8,976 nucleotides of DNA from Eubacterium sp. UBA3720 (GTDB taxonomy: Bacteria; Bacillota; Clostridia; Lachnospirales; Lachnospiraceae), in assembly GCA_002371335.1 (NCBI GenBank), contig DFHP01000034.1:1-8976 (forward strand), written 5' to 3'. Positions within the stretch are counted from its first letter, which is position 1. Every line of letters starts with the position of its first letter. This document shows positions 5,969 through 8,976 of the stretch, in pieces. Both the position numbers and the translations under genes were made by a program. The notes beneath the pieces were generated by a model. It worked only from the letters and a program-made list of their open reading frames with translations, was not told the origin of the DNA and made no database searches.

Positions 5969-6309
5969 ATTGTTTTTATCCTTTCTTAAAAATGTTTTTT
6001 GTTACTGTCACCAACAACCGGTCTGATGGTAGGATTCCCATCACACATGCATCCTTTCAGCATCTCCGAGAATTAGTTCCCTCAAGCTTCCCCCATTACG
6101 TGCGACGGATTTTCACCGTTCAAGTTGTGGCTGGGAAGGAGTATCATTTGTGGCCTTCATTGCGATTGAAGATTCCTTTTCTTCATTTTGGAATTCCCCG
6201 TTGTTCGCTCCGTCTTGTGACATCTTCGCGCGGGATCCGCATCGCTCGTTACCTCTGTAACCGATTGCGCCTTATTCACTTGTCAAGGTTCGATGAACGC
6301 CATTCCGTT
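5969..6309 (-). promoter_or_regulatory. About 340-nt leader of the xis-int operon with local hairpins
   Basis: Transcription from the promoter at 6345-6316 would start near 6309, leaving about 340 bases before xis. No credible gene fills it; a 36-codon frame beginning at an internal ATG (MSQDGANNGEF) has no ribosome binding site. Visible structure (minus strand) includes GTTAC-AGAG-GTAAC (6261-6248), CTTCCC/GGGAAG (6138-6133/6092-6087) enclosing ACGG/CCGT (6119-6116/6108-6105), and TGATGG/CCATCA with an 8-base loop (6043-6024). None is followed by a T-run, so no simple terminator is seen. It may be a structured regulatory RNA, or DNA bound by Xis and Int. I recognise no named class. Confidence 0.4.
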
Positions 6310-6315
6310 TGTTTT

Positions 6316-6345
6316 ATTCTATGTGTATCTTTTGATACGTGTCAA
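6316..6345 (-). promoter_or_regulatory. Promoter of the xis-int-mob operon
   Basis: On the minus strand there is a perfect -35 TTGACA (6345-6340), an 18-base spacer and a -10 TAGAAT (6321-6316). The spacer contains the whole palindrome GTATCTTTTGATAC (6325-6338), so a bound repressor would block polymerase directly. Confidence 0.75.
6325..6338. promoter_or_regulatory. Operator O1, GTATC-N4-GATAC
   Basis: This is a perfect 14-base inverted repeat lying entirely between the -35 and -10 of the leftward promoter. A near-identical site (O2) lies 41 bases to the right. The likely ligand is the divergently encoded XRE-family regulator, which as a dimer would bind such a short dyad. Confidence 0.65.
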
Positions 6346-6355
6346 TATCTTTTTC

Positions 6356-6384
6356 TTGCATTTTCGTATCAAATGATATATTAT
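6356..6384 (+). promoter_or_regulatory. Promoter of the XRE-family regulator
   Basis: -35 TTGCAT (6356-6361), a 17-base spacer and -10 TATTAT (6379-6384) predict a start near 6391 and a leader of about 60 bases to the ATG at 6450. The spacer contains most of operator O2, which predicts autorepression. The leader also holds TACGCACTGTGCGTA, a short palindrome (6398-6412). Confidence 0.65.
6366..6379. promoter_or_regulatory. Operator O2, GTATC-N4-GATAT
   Basis: This is the second copy of the O1 site, with one half-site base changed. It lies within the -35/-10 spacer of the rightward promoter and touches the -10. It is 41 bases from O1, close to four helical turns, so the two sites face the same side of the DNA. 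Flanking bases extend the symmetry between them: TTTGATACG (6331-6339) mirrors CGTATCAAA (6365-6373). Confidence 0.6.
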
Positions 6385-6449
6385 TTATTCAAAAGGTACG
6401 CACTGTGCGTATTTTTATGTTTTTATTACAGCGATAGGAGCGTAAAACT

Positions 6450-7001
6450 ATGACAATCGGTGAAAATATCAGGCGTATCCGCAAAGAACGCGGTCTGACA
6501 CTTAAACAGCTTGGTGATGAAGTCGGTGTGAGCGAAGCTTATATTCGTGCCTATGAAACAGGCAGAAGAAATCCCAAGCTCAAATCCCTTGAGACTCTTG
6601 CCAAGGCTTTACACGTAAATGTTGAGGCTCTCACCGGCGCAGATTTCGATGGTGTCAAAGCCATGCACCAGCTATTTCAGATTTTCCGTCAATATAGTGG
6701 GGCACTTGTTGAATACAAAGATAAGGAAGGCAATGAACAGGTTGCTGTTTCCTTTGGAAGTCTCATGTTAATGAGTTCCTGGTTTGAAAGATATGAAGAA
6801 TATCAAAAAGAAGTTAAGGAATGTGAAAAGATTAAAGATGTTTCAGAAAGAGGTCTTGCTCTTATAAAGGCGGAAGAAGCTTTCAACCTTTGGATGGATA
6901 TCTATCCCGAATCTGAACGTTGGCCCGATAAGCTGAAAGCCCAGAAGGCCCACGATCAATTCATGGATCATATTGGTTTGAATCCTAAGAATGGCGAATG
7001 A
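6450..7001 (+). CDS. XRE-family transcriptional regulator with an uncharacterised C-terminal domain
   Basis: This 183-aa protein has an N-terminal Cro/CI-type helix-turn-helix (about residues 4-62: NIRRIRKERGLTLKQLGDE, VGVSEAYIRAYETGRRNP, LETLAKAL). The C-terminal half (about 66-183) is charged, aromatic and probably helical; I recognise no known domain and see no RecA-type autocleavage site or metallopeptidase motif. The ATG at 6450 is preceded by TAGGAG nine bases upstream. It is the only plus-strand gene of the element and is divergent from xis-int, the usual place for a repressor governing excision. Matching operators in both promoters support that role. How it is relieved is not visible; the C-terminal part may sense a signal or a partner. 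It ends with TGA, and a weak hairpin follows at 7049. Confidence 0.85.
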   Translation: MTIGENIRRIRKERGLTLKQLGDEVGVSEAYIRAYETGRRNPKLKSLETLAKALHVNVEALTGADFDGVKAMHQLFQIFRQYSGALVEYKDKEGNEQVAVSFGSLMLMSSWFERYEEYQKEVKECEKIKDVSERGLALIKAEEAFNLWMDIYPESERWPDKLKAQKAHDQFMDHIGLNPKNGE

Positions 7002-7048
7002 TTCTTTTGCTGTGCCCATCTCGAATCCGCTTCGCATCTTCTCGATGG

Positions 7049-7062
7049 AGGGCTTCCGCCCT
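7049..7062 (+). terminator. Weak hairpin after the regulator, possible terminator
   Basis: AGGGC-TTCC-GCCCT is a perfect 5-base stem with a TTCC tetraloop, 48 bases after the regulator stop. The following bases (ATAGAATAATTT) contain only a short T tract, so termination efficiency is uncertain. Confidence 0.35.
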
Positions 7063-7064
7063 AT

Positions 7065-7124
7065 AGAATAATTTCCAGATGAATTTATGAATGCAAGCAT
7101 TCAAAATCCCCTGTAAATTATTCT
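7065..7124. repeat. 60-base dyad between regulator and guaA, near the element end
   Basis: AGAATAATTTCCAG (7065-7078) and CTGTAAATTATTCT (7111-7124) are inverted copies with one mismatch in 14. A second, nearly concentric palindrome GAATGC-AA-GCATTC (7089-7102) lies inside. It may be an attachment-arm structure bound by Int and Xis, or a two-way terminator between converging genes, though no T-run follows. Confidence 0.4.
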
Positions 7125-7137
7125 GCACTGCAAAAGT

Positions 7138-7156
7138 GTACCCAAATCGTACCCAA
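7138..7156. repeat. Tandem GTACCCAA repeats, likely integrase arm-binding sites
   Basis: GTACCCAA occurs at 7138-7145 and again at 7149-7156, an 11-base period or one helical turn. Short direct repeats of this kind beside the crossover site are typical arm-type sites for tyrosine integrases. They lie 15 bases from the guaA terminator, so the crossover core is probably between about 7157 and 7215. The second copy of the core would be outside the window to the left. Confidence 0.5.
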
Positions 7157-7162
7157 CGCCAA

Positions 7163-7206
7163 TTAAAAAATCCCTACAAGCCGCTTAAATTCACGGTTTG
7201 TAGGGA
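7163..7206 (-). terminator. guaA transcription terminator, probably at the attachment site
   Basis: TCCCTACAAGCCG (7171-7183) pairs with CGGTTTGTAGGGA (7194-7206), a 13-base stem with one G-T pair and a 10-base loop. Read on the minus strand it is followed by six T (7170-7165). It begins ten bases past the guaA stop. Mobile elements often recombine in or beside such symmetric sequences at gene 3' ends. Confidence 0.85.
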
Positions 7207-7215
7207 CTTCGTGTA

Positions 7216-8790
7216 TTATTCCAGCTCGATCGTTCCCGGCGGTTTGGAGGTGAGATCGTACATTACTCTGTTTACGCCCTTTACCTCGTTTATAATCCTG
7301 CTCATGACCTTCTGCAGCACTTCGAAAGGAATTTCGGCCGCTTCTGCCGTCATAAAGTCGATCGTTCGGACTGCCCGGAGGGCAACCGCGTAATCATAGG
7401 TTCTCTCATCGCCCATAACGCCTACGGACCGCATATTTGTCAATGCGGCAAAATACTGATTCGGCATCCACGGCGCTTCGGTGCCGTTCGCTTCTTTATA
7501 TGCCGCCGCAGCCTTATCGACCTCTGTACGATAAATATAATCGGCGTCCTGCACGATAGCTACCTTCTTTGCAGTGACCTCGCCGATGATGCGGATACCA
7601 AGTCCCGGTCCCGGGAACGGTTGGCGGAATACCAGATTTTCCGGAATTCCAAGTTCCAGACCTGCACGGCGTACTTCATCTTTAAACAGATCCCGCAGCG
7701 GTTCAATGATCTCCTTGAAGTCAACGAAATCAGGCAGTCCGCCTACATTGTGGTGTGACTTTATGACAGCCGATTCTCCGCCAAGGCCGCTTTCCACAAC
7801 ATCCGGATATATGGTTCCCTGTGCCAGGAAATCTACAGCTCCTATTTTTTTTGCTTCCTGTTCAAATACACGAATAAATTCTTCTCCGATGATCTTTCTC
7901 TTTCTCTCCGGCTCGGTTACTCCGGCAAGCTTTCCGTAATAGCGTTCCTGCGCATTGACACGGATAAAGTTAAGATCAAAGTTTCCATTCGGTCCGAAGA
8001 TCTCTTCTACTTCATCTCCCTCGTTTTTCCGGAGAAGACCATGATCTACAAATACACAGGTAAGCTGTTTCCCGATCGCCCTTGAAAGAAGTCCTGCAGC
8101 AACGGATGAATCCACGCCGCCTGACAGAGCCAGAAGTACCTTGCCGTCACCCACTTTTTCACGGATTGTCCTGATGGAGTCTTCCACAAACGAGTCCATT
8201 CTCCAGTCACCTGCGCAATGGCAGACATTATAAACATAGTTTGACAGTATTTCTTTTCCCCGGACAGTATGGAGAACTTCCGGATGAAACTGAATGGCAT
8301 ACAGATTTTTCTCTCTGTTCTCAGCAGCCGCCACCGGACAGTCATTCGTGTGTGCGCATACAGTAAATCCCGGTGCCGTCTTTGATATATAATCGAAATG
8401 GCTCATCCATACGATTCCCTCGTCTTCTATGCCGGTAAACAAAGGCGATGTGGTATCGAAATATGTTTTTGTCTTGCCGTATTCGCGGACAGGCGCCTTT
8501 TCCACCTTTCCGCCAAGGATATGCTGCATCAGCTGTGCTCCGTAGCAAAGTCCGAGGACAGGAATATCCATCTCAAATAATTCCTTCGCGTATGTGGGAG
8601 CGCCTTCTTCATAGCAGCTGTTCGGACCGCCGGTAAGTATGATTCCCTTTGGATTCATCTCTCTTATCTTTTCAATGTCCGTACGATAAGAATATATTTC
8701 ACAGTAAACATTGCACTCACGCACTCTCCTGGCAACCAGCTGATTATACTGACCGCCAAAATCAATAACAATGACTGTTTCTCTTGACAT
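7216..8790 (-). CDS. guaA: GMP synthase (glutamine-hydrolysing)
   Basis: GuaA converts XMP, ATP and glutamine to GMP in the last step of guanine nucleotide synthesis in the cytoplasm. The 524 aa are full length. The N-terminal class I amidotransferase domain (about 1-195) carries the catalytic triad C82 (GLCYGAQ), H169 and E171 (QFHPE). The ATP pyrophosphatase domain has the P-loop SGGVDSS (223-229). The C-terminal dimerisation domain includes FRQPFPGPGLGIRI and ends TSKPPGTIELE. The ATG at 8790 has AGGAGG about six bases upstream. The gene looks intact and is host housekeeping DNA. Its 3' end is a known integration site for genomic islands and integrative elements, which fits the mobile genes found directly downstream. 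It is somewhat richer in G+C than the element genes. Confidence 0.98.
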   Translation of the reverse strand: MSRETVIVIDFGGQYNQLVARRVRECNVYCEIYSYRTDIEKIREMNPKGIILTGGPNSCYEEGAPTYAKELFEMDIPVLGLCYGAQLMQHILGGKVEKAPVREYGKTKTYFDTTSPLFTGIEDEGIVWMSHFDYISKTAPGFTVCAHTNDCPVAAAENREKNLYAIQFHPEVLHTVRGKEILSNYVYNVCHCAGDWRMDSFVEDSIRTIREKVGDGKVLLALSGGVDSSVAAGLLSRAIGKQLTCVFVDHGLLRKNEGDEVEEIFGPNGNFDLNFIRVNAQERYYGKLAGVTEPERKRKIIGEEFIRVFEQEAKKIGAVDFLAQGTIYPDVVESGLGGESAVIKSHHNVGGLPDFVDFKEIIEPLRDLFKDEVRRAGLELGIPENLVFRQPFPGPGLGIRIIGEVTAKKVAIVQDADYIYRTEVDKAAAAYKEANGTEAPWMPNQYFAALTNMRSVGVMGDERTYDYAVALRAVRTIDFMTAEAAEIPFEVLQKVMSRIINEVKGVNRVMYDLTSKPPGTIELE

Positions 8791-8976
8791 TTTTCCTCCT
8801 GTTATTCCATCCCATCCACTTTATTGCAAAAATATTTAACTAAAACTTCCCGCTTTATTATGAAGAGTCAATTGTAATCATGAAGAATAACATCGGAAAG
8901 GTTTTGTCTTGCGGCCGGCACTTTGAATTTTCAAGTGTAAACGCCGAAAATTCATTAGTACCGCTGCCTGCAAGAC
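8791..8976 (-). other. Region upstream of guaA with a large hairpin at the window edge
   Basis: No supported gene is seen here. At the far end GTCTTGC (8906-8912) and GCAAGAC (8970-8976) are exact inverted copies, with GAATTTTC/GAAAATTC (8925-8932/8946-8953) nested inside. This could be the terminator of the preceding gene or part of a structured leader of guaA. A convincing guaA promoter is not visible; TTGACT (minus strand, about 8872-8867) lacks a clear -10. The right half of any structure is cut off. Confidence 0.35.

Noticed and set aside
6020..6140. Resemblance of GGTGAAAATCC and GGGGGAAGC in the leader to a cobalamin riboswitch or group II intron domain
   Set aside because: The conserved order of cobalamin boxes and the intron domain V catalytic signature are absent, and no reverse transcriptase is present.
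5992..6453. Plus-strand 153-codon open frame opposite the xis leader
   Set aside because: It lies across the divergent promoters and operators, has no ribosome binding site, its product is cysteine- and phenylalanine-rich with no recognisable domain, and it overlaps the regulator start.
8880..8976. Plus-strand open frame starting ATG at 8880 and running off the right edge
   Set aside because: There is no ribosome binding site, it lies within a strong inverted repeat, and other frames across the same bases are equally open.

Overview
The window looks like the chromosome of a low-to-mid-GC Firmicute, most likely a Clostridia/Lachnospiraceae-type gut bacterium. It carries an integrative mobilizable element inserted just downstream of guaA. 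The assignment rests on the protein families (a MobV relaxase, a short CHC2 primase paired with a VapE-type helicase, and a tyrosine integrase with a small excisionase), on strong AGGAGG-type ribosome binding sites, and on the A/T-rich intergenic DNA. No rRNA, tRNA, CRISPR array or insertion sequence was seen.

Layout, right to left. guaA (7216-8790, minus) is the host gene. It ends in a strong terminator (7163-7206). The right end of the element probably lies in or beside that terminator, next to two helically phased GTACCCAA repeats (7138-7156). Then comes a plus-strand XRE-family regulator (6450-7001). It faces away from a leftward operon of about 6 kb: excisionase (5768-5968), tyrosine integrase (5768-4690), a MobC-like relaxosome protein (4700-4407), a CHC2 zinc-finger primase fragment (4276-3623), a VapE-type helicase (3687-2419), a MobV relaxase (1917-637) and a small unknown gene (616-272). 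The operon ends at a terminator (229-262). A Fic-family gene then starts from its own promoter and runs off the left edge. The left end of the element is outside the window.

How it works together (inference). The regulator probably represses both its own promoter and the excision/mobilization promoter: the same GTATC-N4-GATAY site sits in the -35/-10 spacer of each. When derepressed, the long transcript would begin with a leader of about 340 nt, then give Xis and Int for excision, primase and helicase for replication of the excised circle, and MobV plus the MobC-like protein for mobilization by a helper conjugative element. Between vapE and mobV lie a hairpin-rich candidate oriT (1953-2044) and a dyad-symmetric region with repeated GTTTAC (2141-2324) that could be a replication origin.

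The element seems damaged or recoded in three places. The integrase's true N-terminus is in a different frame from the rest, separated at an A5 run where six A would restore the frame. vapE has an in-frame TGA 31 codons before its recognisable C-terminus. The small last gene has an in-frame TGA near its middle. Either the element is decaying, or some of these sites are recoded or are sequencing errors.
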